Below are positions 1 through 5,353 of a stretch of DNA of 5,353 nt, piece by piece (position 1 is the first letter of the stretch; the number at the start of each line of letters is the position of its first letter). The notes under the pieces were generated by a model. That model did not search any database. It was not told the DNA's origin and was given only the letters and a program-made list of their open reading frames with translations. The translations under genes and the position numbers were made by a program. The DNA is from Pseudomonas sp. (GTDB taxonomy: Bacteria > Pseudomonadota > Gammaproteobacteria > Pseudomonadales > Pseudomonadaceae), in assembly GCA_029239415.1 (NCBI GenBank), contig JAQZAY010000319.1, positions 1 to 5,353 of the forward strand, written 5' to 3'.

Positions 1-1682
1 CGATACCATCCTGCGCGATGCCCACCAGTCCCTGCTCGCCACGCGCATGCGCACCGAGGACATGCTGCCGATCTGCGAAAAGCTCGACAAGGTCGGCTAT
101 TGGTCGCTGGAAGTCTGGGGCGGCGCGACCTTCGACGCTTGCGTACGCTTCCTCAAGGAAGACCCGTGGGAGCGCCTGCGCAAGCTGCGCGCCGCCTTGC
201 CCAACACCCGTCTGCAGATGCTCCTGCGCGGGCAGAACCTGCTCGGCTACCGGCACTACAGCGACGACGTGGTCAAGGCGTTCGTGGCCAAGGCCGCGGT
301 CAACGGCATCGACGTCTTCCGCATCTTCGACGCGATGAACGACGTGCGTAACCTGCGCGTGGCGATCGAGGCAGTGAAGGCGTCCGGCAAGCATGCCCAG
401 GGCACCATCGCCTATACCACCAGCCCGGTGCACACCATCGAGGCCTTCGTCACCCAGGCCAAGCAGATGGAAGCCATGGGCTGCGACTCCATCGCCATCA
501 AGGACATGGCCGGCGGGCGAGCTGGTCAAGGCCCTGAAGGCCGAACAGTCGCTGCCGGTGTTCATCCATTCCCACGACACCGCCGGCCTGGCTGCCATGT
601 GCCAGCTCAAGGCCGTGGAAAATGGCGCCGACCACATCGACACCGCGATCTCCAGCTTCGCCTGGGGCACCAGCCATCCCGGTACCGAATCGATGGTCGC
701 GGCCCTCAAGGGCAGCGAGTTCGACACCGGCCTGGACCTGGAGCTGCTCCAGGAGATCGGCCTGTACTTCTATGCGGTGCGCAAGAAGTACCACCAGTTC
801 GAGAGCGAATTCACCGCGGTCGACACGCGCGTGCAGGTCAACCAGGTGCCTGGCGGCATGATTTCCAACCTGGCCAACCAGCTCAAGGAACAGGGCGCGC
901 TCAATCGCATGAACGAAGTGCTGGCCGAGATCCCGCGCGTGCGCGAAGACCTGGGCTTCCCGCCGCTGGTCACGCCCACCTCGCAGATCGTCGGCACCCA
1001 GGCCTTCTTCAACGTGCTGGCGGGCGAGCGTTACAAGACCATCACCAACGAGGTCAAACTCTACCTGCAAGGCGGCTACGGCAAGGCGCCCGGCACCATC
1101 AACGAGCGCAACGACATCGGCGCGCTGGCGCGTTGCGAAGAGGATGTCCTGACCTTCGCCATGTTCCCCGACATCGGCCGCAAGTTCCTCGAGGAGCGCG
1201 AGGCCGGTACCCTGGTGCCGGAGGCGTTGTTGCCGATTCCCGAAGCCGGTGCAGTGGCGGCACCGAGCGGCGAGGGCGTTCCGACCGAATTCGTCATCGA
1301 CGTGCACGGCGAGACGTACCGGGTCGACATCACCGGCGTGGGCGTCAAGGCCGAAGGCAAGCGCCACTTCTACCTGACCATCGACGGCATGCCGGAAGAA
1401 GTGGTGTTCGAGCCGCTCAACGAGTTCGTCGGCGGCGGTGGCAGCAAGCGCAAGCAGGCCAGCGGGCCAGGCCATGTCAGCACCACCATGCCGGGCAACA
1501 TCGTCGATGTGCTGGTCAAGGAGGGGGATGCGGTCAAGGCCGGTCAGGCCGTCTTGATCACCGAGGCCATGAAGATGGAGACCGAGGTGCAGGCGACCAT
1601 CGCCGGCAAGGTCACGGCGATCCACGTGGCCAAGGGCGACCGGGTCACGCCGGGCGAAATCCTGATCGAGATCGAAGGCTGA
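1..1682 (+). pseudogene. oadA: Pyruvate carboxylase subunit B / oxaloacetate decarboxylase alpha-like, 5'-partial, frameshifted
   Basis: This is the carboxyltransferase plus biotin-carrier subunit of a two-subunit pyruvate carboxylase, which makes oxaloacetate from pyruvate (anaplerosis) with a separate biotin carboxylase subunit, probably encoded upstream outside the window. The reading frame begins at base 2 with [15 protein letters not shown], so only about ten N-terminal residues are missing. Family residues visible are the metal-ligand Asp (17-19), the Lys of IAIKDMAG that is carboxylated in relatives (500-502), the HSH metal ligands (567-575), VPGGM near 846-860, and a C-terminal biotinyl domain with AMKM (biotinyl Lys at 1572-1574). 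The frame changes at 514-516: codons 2-514 read in one frame and 516-1682 in another. About seven residues usually found between DMAG and GELV are absent. A second block of about 28 residues is absent near 1106-1110. With both restored the length would be near the roughly 600 residues usual for the family. It is either a pseudogene or carries sequence errors; the flanking frames are otherwise clean. Confidence 0.9.
1569..1577 (+). other. Biotinylation motif of the carrier domain
   Basis: The codons read Met-Lys-Met within TEAMKMETE, the canonical acceptor motif of biotin carrier domains. The Lys at 1572-1574 is the expected biotin-ligase target. It lies about 36 codons before the stop, the usual position for this domain. 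It sits downstream of the frameshift, so it would only be made if the frame were restored. Confidence 0.9.
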
Positions 1683-1710
1683 TCGAGCACTGACACCTCC
1701 CGTGCACCCC

Positions 1711-1731
1711 TAGGGCCGCCTTGCGGCCCTA
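1711..1731 (+). terminator. 9-bp hairpin after the carboxylase gene, no U-tract
   Basis: A perfect 9-bp stem (1711-1719 with 1723-1731, TAGGGCCGC/GCGGCCCTA) closes a CTT loop 28 bp after the carboxylase stop. No T-run follows on the plus strand, where AAAATCG follows instead, nor on the minus strand, where AGGGG-type sequence follows. It is placed where a shared terminator between the carboxylase gene and the converging acetyltransferase operon would be expected. Without a U-tract it may be a weak or 3'-end-stabilising hairpin rather than a strong intrinsic terminator. Confidence 0.5.
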
Positions 1732-1818
1732 AAATCGATCAGCAATAGAGCCTTGGATCCTGCCAGCTATCGCCATGTTCTCTGCGCGACAGCGCGGCGC
1801 TTGGCGGTGGGCGGACTC

Positions 1819-2511
1819 CTACTGCGCATCCCCTGCCAACCGCTGCGCCCGACAGTCTTCGAGACAACGGCGCTGCCCGCTCGATGACTGGTTCTCATCG
1901 CTCAACCATGCCTCGAACGCCCGTGCCAGGGACGGCCACTCCGTATCGATGATCGAATACCAGGCCGTATCACGGTTCTGGCCCTTCACCACCATGTGCT
2001 GCCTGAACACGCCTTCGAAGGTGAAGCCGAACCGCTGCGCGGCGCGCCGGGACCGGTCGTTCGCGGCGTTGCACTTCCATTCCAGCCGCCGGTTGCCCAT
2101 CGCGAAGGCTTGCCGGGCCAGCAGGTACACTGCCTCGGTACCTTTGGGCGTACGCTGCATGGCGGCACCGAACGCGACGTGGCCGATCTCGATCCGGCCT
2201 TGCTCCGGGACGATGGACATCAGGCTCAGCTGACCTTGCACCTGGCCGGTACTGCGCTCGATTACCGCGTAGAACAGTGGGTCGTGGCTCGCGACGTTGC
2301 CGCGCAGCCAATGCTCGAAGAGGTCCCTGTCCGCGAACGGGCCATAGGGCAGGTAGGCCCACAAGGCAGGGTCCGACGCAGGCCCTTGCAGTGCAGACCA
2401 CAGGCCATCGCCGTGACGCGCTGCATCCAGAGGCTCCAGGCGAACGAAGCGACCGTCCAGCGGTTCGGCCGGTGGACAGGTGGCGGGGTGCCAATCCAGC
2501 GAAGGGGTCAT
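1819..2511 (-). CDS. GNAT N-acetyltransferase, RimJ/RimL-like (230 aa)
   Basis: A cytoplasmic acetyl-CoA-dependent N-acetyltransferase of the Acetyltransf_3 (RimJ/RimL-like) type; the substrate is unknown. The N-terminus has the LDGRFVRLEPLDA strand common in this family. The middle carries WAYLPYGPF and a GRIEIGHVAFGAAMQRTPKGTEA segment covering the acetyl-CoA-binding core. The C-terminal part has the NAANDRSRRAAQRFGFTFEGVFRQ helix-strand typical of RimL relatives, then NRDTAWYSIID. The ATG at 2511 is chosen because GGAG (2518-2521, minus strand) lies 6 nt before it. A TTG at 2523 and an ATG at 2517 are also in frame but overlap or crowd that ribosome site. It is the last gene of the operon, 15 bp after the preceding acetyltransferase, so probably co-transcribed and coupled. 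The last 25 or so residues are polar and look poorly conserved. The family call is secure and the function is not. Confidence 0.9.
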   Translation of the reverse strand: MTPSLDWHPATCPPAEPLDGRFVRLEPLDAARHGDGLWSALQGPASDPALWAYLPYGPFADRDLFEHWLRGNVASHDPLFYAVIERSTGQVQGQLSLMSIVPEQGRIEIGHVAFGAAMQRTPKGTEAVYLLARQAFAMGNRRLEWKCNAANDRSRRAAQRFGFTFEGVFRQHMVVKGQNRDTAWYSIIDTEWPSLARAFEAWLSDENQSSSGQRRCLEDCRAQRLAGDAQ

Positions 2512-2517
2512 GCTCAT

Positions 2518-2521
2518 CTCC
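2518..2521 (-). promoter_or_regulatory. Ribosome binding site deciding the ATG at 2511
   Basis: GGAG on the minus strand is followed by six bases and then ATG at 2511. This spacing favours that start over the in-frame TTG at 2523, whose codon lies just upstream of the GGAG, and over the ATG at 2517, which would be only 0 nt from it. Confidence 0.6.
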
Positions 2522-2526
2522 AAGGT

Positions 2527-2973
2527 TCACAGCCTCTGACGGAACTGAATGAAGCCGGATTGCTCGGCCACCCGCTGGTACAGCGCGATGGCCGTGGTGT
2601 TGGTCTCGTGCGTGAGCCAGTGCACCTTGGCGCAGCCGGCGGCGCGCGCCGCGTCCCCGACCTGTGCGATCAGGCGACGGCCGATGCCCAGGCCACGCTG
2701 CGTGCGTGTCACGTACAAATCTTGAAGGTAGCAGGCATTGTCGAGGCTCCAGTTGGAACGGTGGTAAATCCACTGGACCAGGCCGACGGCCTCCCCGTCG
2801 AGCCAGGCCAAGGCTGCATGGGTCGGCTCGGCCGGGTCGAGGAAGCGCTGCCAGGTGACCGCGCTGACGTCATCGGTCAGTGCTGTCTCGTAGAAGGCCA
2901 GATAAGCGGTCCACAAGGGGAGCCAGGCGGCGTGGTCGGCTTCGGTTACCGGGCGCAGGATCAGGTCGGTCAT
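2527..2973 (-). CDS. GNAT N-acetyltransferase, HPA2-like (148 aa)
   Basis: A single-domain cytoplasmic GNAT acetyltransferase, close in shape to the HPA2/amine-acetyltransferase type; the substrate is not evident. The sequence opens with the family-typical ILRPVTEADHAAWLPLW strand-helix. Motif A is YLQDLYVTRTQRGLGIG (about residues 82-98), holding the Q/R-x-x-G-x-G pyrophosphate-binding loop of acetyl-CoA. Motif B includes HETNTTAIALYQRV (about 122-135), with Tyr132 in the position of the usual general acid. The length is normal for the family. The ATG at 2973 follows AAGGAG with 5 nt spacing, and that ribosome site overlaps the stop region of the upstream paiB-like gene, so translation is probably coupled. 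It lies between the paiB-like gene (10 bp) and a second acetyltransferase (15 bp). By analogy with Bacillus PaiA, encoded beside PaiB and acetylating spermidine/spermine, an amine substrate is possible. That is an inference from gene order only. Confidence 0.92.
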   Translation of the reverse strand: MTDLILRPVTEADHAAWLPLWTAYLAFYETALTDDVSAVTWQRFLDPAEPTHAALAWLDGEAVGLVQWIYHRSNWSLDNACYLQDLYVTRTQRGLGIGRRLIAQVGDAARAAGCAKVHWLTHETNTTAIALYQRVAEQSGFIQFRQRL

Positions 2974-2983
2974 GTCGGCTCCT

Positions 2984-3613
2984 TCAAGGTTGGCGCATCA
3001 GCGCAGCGAGTGAGTGGTCCTGCGGATCAAGGCTGGCCGCCAGGCTGGCGCGAACGCCTTCGATATCGGCTGGCGAGCGGTTCTGGCTCAGTTTGCGTGC
3101 CCCCTGCAGGCGGCGTATCGAAAAGCGAAACCCGACGATCGCGCGCAGCATGCCGGCGAGGTAATCCTCGGGTGCGTCGCTGACTTTCCAGGGGCTGGCT
3201 TTGTCCTGTTCGTGCAGCTCGGTGAGGCGGGTGACGATCGCCAACAGGCTCGGTGCATCTTGAACGACTTCGACCGTCCCGTAGGCGTGAACCGCCAGGT
3301 AGTTCCATGTTGGTACCGTGCGCGGATCTTGGGCCTTGCTCGGATAGTACGTGGGGCTGACGTAGGCGTCGGCCCCCGCGAAGATGAGGAGGGCTTCGCC
3401 ACCTTGGGCCAGGTCCTGCCATTGGCGATTGGCGCGTGCGAGGTGACCGTAGACCGCGCCCCGCTCACCCTCGTCGACATCGACGACCACCGGCAAATGG
3501 GTCGCCAGCAAGCCCTGCTCGCCGTGTGTGACCAGAAGGGCCAATCGAGTCTCACGCATGAGGCCGTGAAGGCGGTCGACGTCGTGGTCCTGGTGGGGGC
3601 GAGCGGTATACAT
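2984..3613 (-). CDS. paiB: PaiB-family FMN-binding split-barrel protein (209 aa)
   Basis: A member of the FMN-binding 'negative transcriptional regulator' family typified by Bacillus subtilis PaiB. The fold is a flavin-reductase/PNPOx-like split barrel and the true biochemical role in Pseudomonas is unknown. Visible family marks are ATHLPVVVD (37-45), YGHLARANRQW (55-65), YVSPTYYPSK (84-93), VPTWNYLAVHAYG (100-112) and the C-terminal KLSQNRS..D..GV (174-187). The length of about 205-210 residues is normal. No helix-turn-helix is apparent, so the 'regulator' name reflects Bacillus genetics rather than a DNA-binding domain. The ATG at 3613 is preceded by AAGGAG at 7 nt. It is the first gene of the three-gene minus-strand operon and is divergent from the MocR regulator across 90 bp, which makes it the likely main target of that regulator. 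Confidence 0.93.
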   Translation of the reverse strand: MYTARPHQDHDVDRLHGLMRETRLALLVTHGEQGLLATHLPVVVDVDEGERGAVYGHLARANRQWQDLAQGGEALLIFAGADAYVSPTYYPSKAQDPRTVPTWNYLAVHAYGTVEVVQDAPSLLAIVTRLTELHEQDKASPWKVSDAPEDYLAGMLRAIVGFRFSIRRLQGARKLSQNRSPADIEGVRASLAASLDPQDHSLAALMRQP

Positions 3614-3651
3614 GGCGGCACTCCTTGCGGGAAAGCCATCATCCTAGGCAG

Positions 3652-3678
3652 GCTATTGGTGCTGCGTAAGAGCCATTG
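3652..3678 (+). promoter_or_regulatory. Candidate MocR operator: direct repeat GCYATTG spaced 20 bp
   Basis: GCTATTG (3652-3658) and GCCATTG (3672-3678) are direct repeats offset by exactly 20 bp, about two helical turns. A third partial copy, GCCATCA, is at 3635-3641. MocR regulators such as GabR and PdxR bind direct repeats between divergent genes, so placement and geometry fit. The match is short and could be chance. Confidence 0.35.
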
Positions 3679-3689
3679 AGCGTTCACTT

Positions 3690-3695
3690 GAAGGA
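3690..3695 (+). promoter_or_regulatory. Ribosome binding site deciding the GTG start of the MocR gene
   Basis: GAAGGA lies 8 nt before GTG at 3704. No ATG in this frame is near the expected N-terminus; the first internal ATG codon would remove the winged-helix domain. The GTG is therefore the likely start. Confidence 0.75.
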
Positions 3696-3703
3696 TCCAA
3701 TTC

Positions 3704-5257
3704 GTGCCTGCACCGTCCGTTTCTCTTCCGTTCGACCCGGCTGGCATCGTGTTCGAAAGCCGCCATGCGCTGGGACGACAGCTGTACCAGGCGTTACGCC
3801 AACGCATCCTGAACGGACGCCTGGGTACAGGCACACGCCTGCCAGCTTCGCGCGCCCTGGCTGACGTGCTCGGCGTGTCACGCAACACCGTGATCCGCGC
3901 GTACGATCAGCTGTATGCCGAAGGCTTCATCATCAGCCGGGTCGGAGACGGCACTTACGTCAATGAGCTGTGTCCGTTGTCCACAGGTTCATCCACAGGG
4001 TTTTCCCCTGGGATATCAACAGCCTTATCCACAAATTCAGCCATGAGGGCTGTTCATGCATCCAGTCAACCCGGTCTCACGGACGCGCTGGAACACCTGT
4101 CATCGCATGCGCTGACCCTGCCGCCTGGTACGTCACCCAGGGCCTTTCGCGTGGGTGTACCGGCCTTCGACCTGTTCCCTTTCAAGGTATGGAGTGCCTT
4201 GCAGGCAGGCTTCTGGCGCCGTCCTGATCCAGCACTGCTCGGCTACGGCGACCCGGCAGGCGACCCGGGGTTGCGAGACCTGATCGCAGCCTACCTGCGC
4301 GGGTCAAGAGGCCTCAATTGCACGGCTGATCAAATCCTGATCACCCAGGGTGCGCAGGAGGCCATCAACCTTTGTGCACAATTACTCCTTCCTCATCGAG
4401 GATGTGTGGCTGTGGAAAACCCAGGCTACCGCGCCGCAGGACAGGCATTCGCGGCCAATGGGGCTCACGTGGTGGGCGTGCCTGTGGATAACGAAGGGCT
4501 GTGCGTGGAGCGTCTGCCGATGTGGGAGCACTGTCGCGCCGTCTATATCACGCCTGCACATCAGTACCCTACGGGCGTGACCATGAGCCTGTCCCGGCGT
4601 CTGGCGTTGCTGGACTGGGCCGAGCGAACCGGTGGGTGGGTGATCGAAGACGATTACGATGGCGAATACCGTTACAGCGGTGCGCCTCTGGCCCCCCTGG
4701 CAGCCTTGGATCGCCAGCAGCGCGTCGTCTACATCGGTACGTTCGGCAAGATCGCCTTCCCGGCCCTGCGATTGGGCTACCTGGTGCTGCCGCCTCGGCT
4801 GGTCGCACCGTTCGTCCAGCGTCGCGCGCTGGCGGTCCGTCATTCGGAGATCGGCACGCAGCAGGTGATGGCGCGGTTCATCGCCGACGGGCACTTCCAG
4901 CGCCATATTCGCCGCATGCGCCGTGCCGCGCTGTCTCGGCGTGACGTGCTGAAGGCTGGCTGGCCAACCGACATCCCGGGGCTCGCCGCCATGCCGGCCG
5001 TGGTGGCAGGTCTGCACGTGAAGGTCGATGTCGAAAGCCTGGCGCTCGAGCAGGCCTTGGTCGAGTCGGCACGCACGGCCGGGGTCGAGATCAATCCATT
5101 GAGCGGCTACTGGACCGGTCCGGTGGAGACCGCCGAGGACCGGCCGACCGGATTGGTCCTGGGGTTCGCCGCCGTGCCGGAGCCGGCCATCGCCGATGCG
5201 ACGATGCGACTGCGCAAGGCCTGGCGCGCCTGGCGCGCACCCGGACCGCAGACCTAA
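3704..5257 (+). CDS. MocR/PdxR-type transcriptional regulator, GntR wHTH plus aminotransferase-like domain (517 aa)
   Basis: A cytoplasmic DNA-binding regulator. The N-terminal GntR winged helix (about 22-86) shows LYQALRQRILNGRL, GTRLPASRALADVLGVSRNTV and FIISRVGDGTYV. A low-complexity linker (about 87-145) includes five LSTG-like tetrapeptides at 92-111. The class I aminotransferase-fold domain (about 146-510) keeps residues seen in GabR: H286QYPTG, E315DDYDGEY (D316 and Y318 match the pyridine-binding Asp and Tyr), K349 in TFGK for the PLP Schiff base, and R356 seven residues later. The 33- and 7-residue spacings are those of GabR, so PLP binding is expected. In the MR..Y..RRD helix usual in the family, Ala replaces Tyr. 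The length is slightly above the usual 460-500 because of the linker. It begins with GTG after a good ribosome site. It is divergent from the paiB operon, its probable target, and probably autoregulated. The effector is unknown, and the linker DNA is unusual (see the repeat). Confidence 0.93.
   Translation: MPAPSVSLPFDPAGIVFESRHALGRQLYQALRQRILNGRLGTGTRLPASRALADVLGVSRNTVIRAYDQLYAEGFIISRVGDGTYVNELCPLSTGSSTGFSPGISTALSTNSAMRAVHASSQPGLTDALEHLSSHALTLPPGTSPRAFRVGVPAFDLFPFKVWSALQAGFWRRPDPALLGYGDPAGDPGLRDLIAAYLRGSRGLNCTADQILITQGAQEAINLCAQLLLPHRGCVAVENPGYRAAGQAFAANGAHVVGVPVDNEGLCVERLPMWEHCRAVYITPAHQYPTGVTMSLSRRLALLDWAERTGGWVIEDDYDGEYRYSGAPLAPLAALDRQQRVVYIGTFGKIAFPALRLGYLVLPPRLVAPFVQRRALAVRHSEIGTQQVMARFIADGHFQRHIRRMRRAALSRRDVLKAGWPTDIPGLAAMPAVVAGLHVKVDVESLALEQALVESARTAGVEINPLSGYWTGPVETAEDRPTGLVLGFAAVPEPAIADATMRLRKAWRAWRAPGPQT
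3977..4036 (+). repeat. Five tandem 12-bp DnaA-box-like units inside the MocR linker
   Basis: Units start at 3977, 3989, 4001, 4013 and 4025. They read TTGTCCACAGGT, TCATCCACAGGG, TTTTCCCCTGGG, ATATCAACAGCC and TTATCCACAAAT, matching TTATCCACAGGG at 10, 11, 9, 8 and 9 of 12 positions. The last contains an exact TTATCCACA (4025-4033), the E. coli consensus DnaA box. The first two are one base off (3977-3985, 3989-3997). The units are in frame and encode LSTG, SSTG, FSPG, ISTA and LSTN. The repeat pattern is directly visible; DnaA binding is an inference. Confidence 0.85.
4372..4381. repeat. 10-bp palindrome TTGTGCACAA, one mismatch from a DnaA box on each strand
   Basis: The sequence equals its own reverse complement. 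Each strand reads TTGTGCACA, which differs from TTWTNCACA only at position 3. It lies inside the coding region at the codons for Leu-Cys-Ala-Gln, so coding use alone may explain it. Confidence 0.4.
4411..4419 (-). promoter_or_regulatory. Candidate DnaA box (TTTTCCACA)
   Basis: The minus strand reads TTTTCCACA, a full match to the relaxed consensus TTWTNCACA. The codons encode Val-Glu-Asn of the conserved VENPGY segment, so protein constraint could produce it. It is opposite in orientation to the tandem array. Confidence 0.35.
4483..4491 (-). promoter_or_regulatory. Candidate DnaA box (TTATCCACA, exact)
   Basis: The minus strand reads TTATCCACA exactly. It starts 72 bp after the box at 4411 and is opposite in orientation to the array at 3977-4036. 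The codons encode part of PVDNEG, a commonly found segment in this fold, so chance or protein constraint is possible. Confidence 0.4.
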
Positions 5258-5261
5258 AAAA

Positions 5262-5289
5262 AGGGCCCGGAGCGCTAGGCTCGGGCCCT
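5262..5289 (-). terminator. Rho-independent terminator for a minus-strand gene entering from the right
   Basis: The stem pairs 5262-5269 (AGGGCCCG) with 5282-5289 (CGGGCCCT). It continues as AGC/GCT (5271-5273 with 5279-5281) after a bulged G. On the minus strand the hairpin is followed by a run of T from the seven A at 5256-5262, giving a canonical GC stem plus U-tract. The plus strand has no T-run after it, so it acts mainly for leftward transcription. The U-tract overlaps the MocR stop codon (5255-5257). Confidence 0.8.
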
Positions 5290-5306
5290 CAAAGGTTGAG
5301 AGGTGT

Positions 5307-5353
5307 CTAGTCCCTCGACCTGGTGAGCGGTACTGCGTCGGTTACGCCTTCAG
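5307..5353 (-). CDS. Possible C-terminal end of a convergent gene
   Basis: The terminator at 5262-5289 implies a leftward gene. One minus-strand frame is open from the window edge to TAG at 5309-5307 and would encode EGVTDAVPLTRSRD, ending 17 bp before the hairpin. Another frame ends earlier, at TAA (5344-5342), after Leu-Lys-Ala. The fragment is too short to choose between them or to recognise a family. The existence of a gene here is more certain than its frame. Confidence 0.35.
   Translation of the reverse strand, partial: EGVTDAVPLTRSRD

Larger units (their letters stand above)
3614..3703. promoter_or_regulatory. Divergent promoter region between paiB operon and MocR gene
   Basis: Ninety bases separate the two divergent starts, so both promoters and any operator of the MocR regulator should lie here. 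No strong sigma-70 pair is obvious. TAGGAT on the minus strand (within 3640-3650) is the best -10-like element for the operon and lacks a good -35. The ribosome sites at each end are clear. The region is relatively AT-rich compared with the flanking genes. Confidence 0.6.

Noticed and set aside
500..530. Programmed ribosomal frameshift in the carboxylase gene
   Set aside because: No slippery heptamer or recoding signal is evident. A frame change alone would not restore the seven residues missing between DMAG and GELV.
498..1625. Long minus-strand open frame opposite the carboxylase gene (375 codons)
   Set aside because: It is antisense to recognisable carboxyltransferase and biotin-carrier coding sequence, has no family resemblance, and is typical of GC-rich antisense frames.
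47..1693. A continuous 548-codon frame through the carboxylase region
   Set aside because: After position 514 its protein is Arg/Gly/His-rich with no family resemblance. The true carboxylase sequence continues in the neighbouring frame from 516. The open frame reflects high GC content.
1996..3183. Long plus-strand open frame across both acetyltransferase genes (395 codons)
   Set aside because: The minus strand encodes clear GNAT and PaiB motifs with ribosome sites over the same bases. The plus frame has no recognisable domain.
3977..4036. CRISPR array
   Set aside because: The units are 12 bp, contiguous without spacers, and in frame within a coding region.
3996..4052. Small inverted repeats CAGGG/CCCTG (3996-4010) and CAGCC/GGCTG (4038-4052) around the array
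   Set aside because: Five-base stems are too short to separate from chance in coding DNA.
3977..4491. A replication origin (oriC) or plasmid origin
   Set aside because: The DnaA-like boxes lie inside an intact, GC-rich regulator gene. There is no AT-rich unwinding region, and no dnaA, rpmH, gidA or rep gene nearby. A titration or regulatory site is the most that can be proposed.
5221..5238. 9-bp tandem duplication CTGGCGCGC in the 3' end of the MocR gene
   Set aside because: Two copies only, in frame (AWR-AWR), at a variable C-terminus. This is ordinary for GC-rich coding DNA.

Overview
The window looks like chromosomal DNA of a Pseudomonas, probably of the P. putida type. This rests on GC-rich sequence with G/C-ending codons, strong AAGGAG-type ribosome sites, and protein sequences that read like pseudomonad versions of their families. 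The genus is an inference from family resemblance; no search was run.

Layout. Positions 1-1682 (+) hold the carboxyltransferase/biotin-carrier subunit of a two-subunit pyruvate carboxylase (called oadA or pycB), cut at its N-terminus by the window edge. It is broken. About 20 bp are missing at 514-516, which shifts the frame, and about 28 codons of a conserved block are missing in frame near 1106-1110. A perfect 9-bp hairpin follows at 1711-1731. Positions 1819-3613 (-) are a tight three-gene operon read right to left: a PaiB-type FMN split-barrel protein, a 148-residue GNAT acetyltransferase and a RimJ/RimL-like GNAT acetyltransferase. Positions 3704-5257 (+) encode a MocR/PdxR-type regulator (GntR winged helix plus aminotransferase fold), divergent from the operon across a 90-bp spacer that carries candidate direct-repeat operators. 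A minus-strand terminator at 5262-5289 implies a convergent gene entering from the right, of which at most the last codons are visible.

How the genes may work together. MocR regulators usually control an adjacent or divergent operon and sense PLP or PLP-amine adducts. PaiB next to a GNAT gene recalls Bacillus paiA-paiB, where PaiA acetylates polyamines. A PLP- or amine-responsive switch over flavin-fold and acetyltransferase functions is therefore a reasonable but unproven reading.

Most unusual signal. The MocR linker is encoded by five consecutive in-frame 12-bp units (3977-4036) related to TTATCCACAGGG. One unit is an exact DnaA box (TTATCCACA) and two others differ from it by one base. 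About 375-460 bp further on, the same gene has two more consensus boxes in the opposite orientation. This could be a DnaA-binding or titration cluster hidden in a coding region, or a minisatellite that resembles one.
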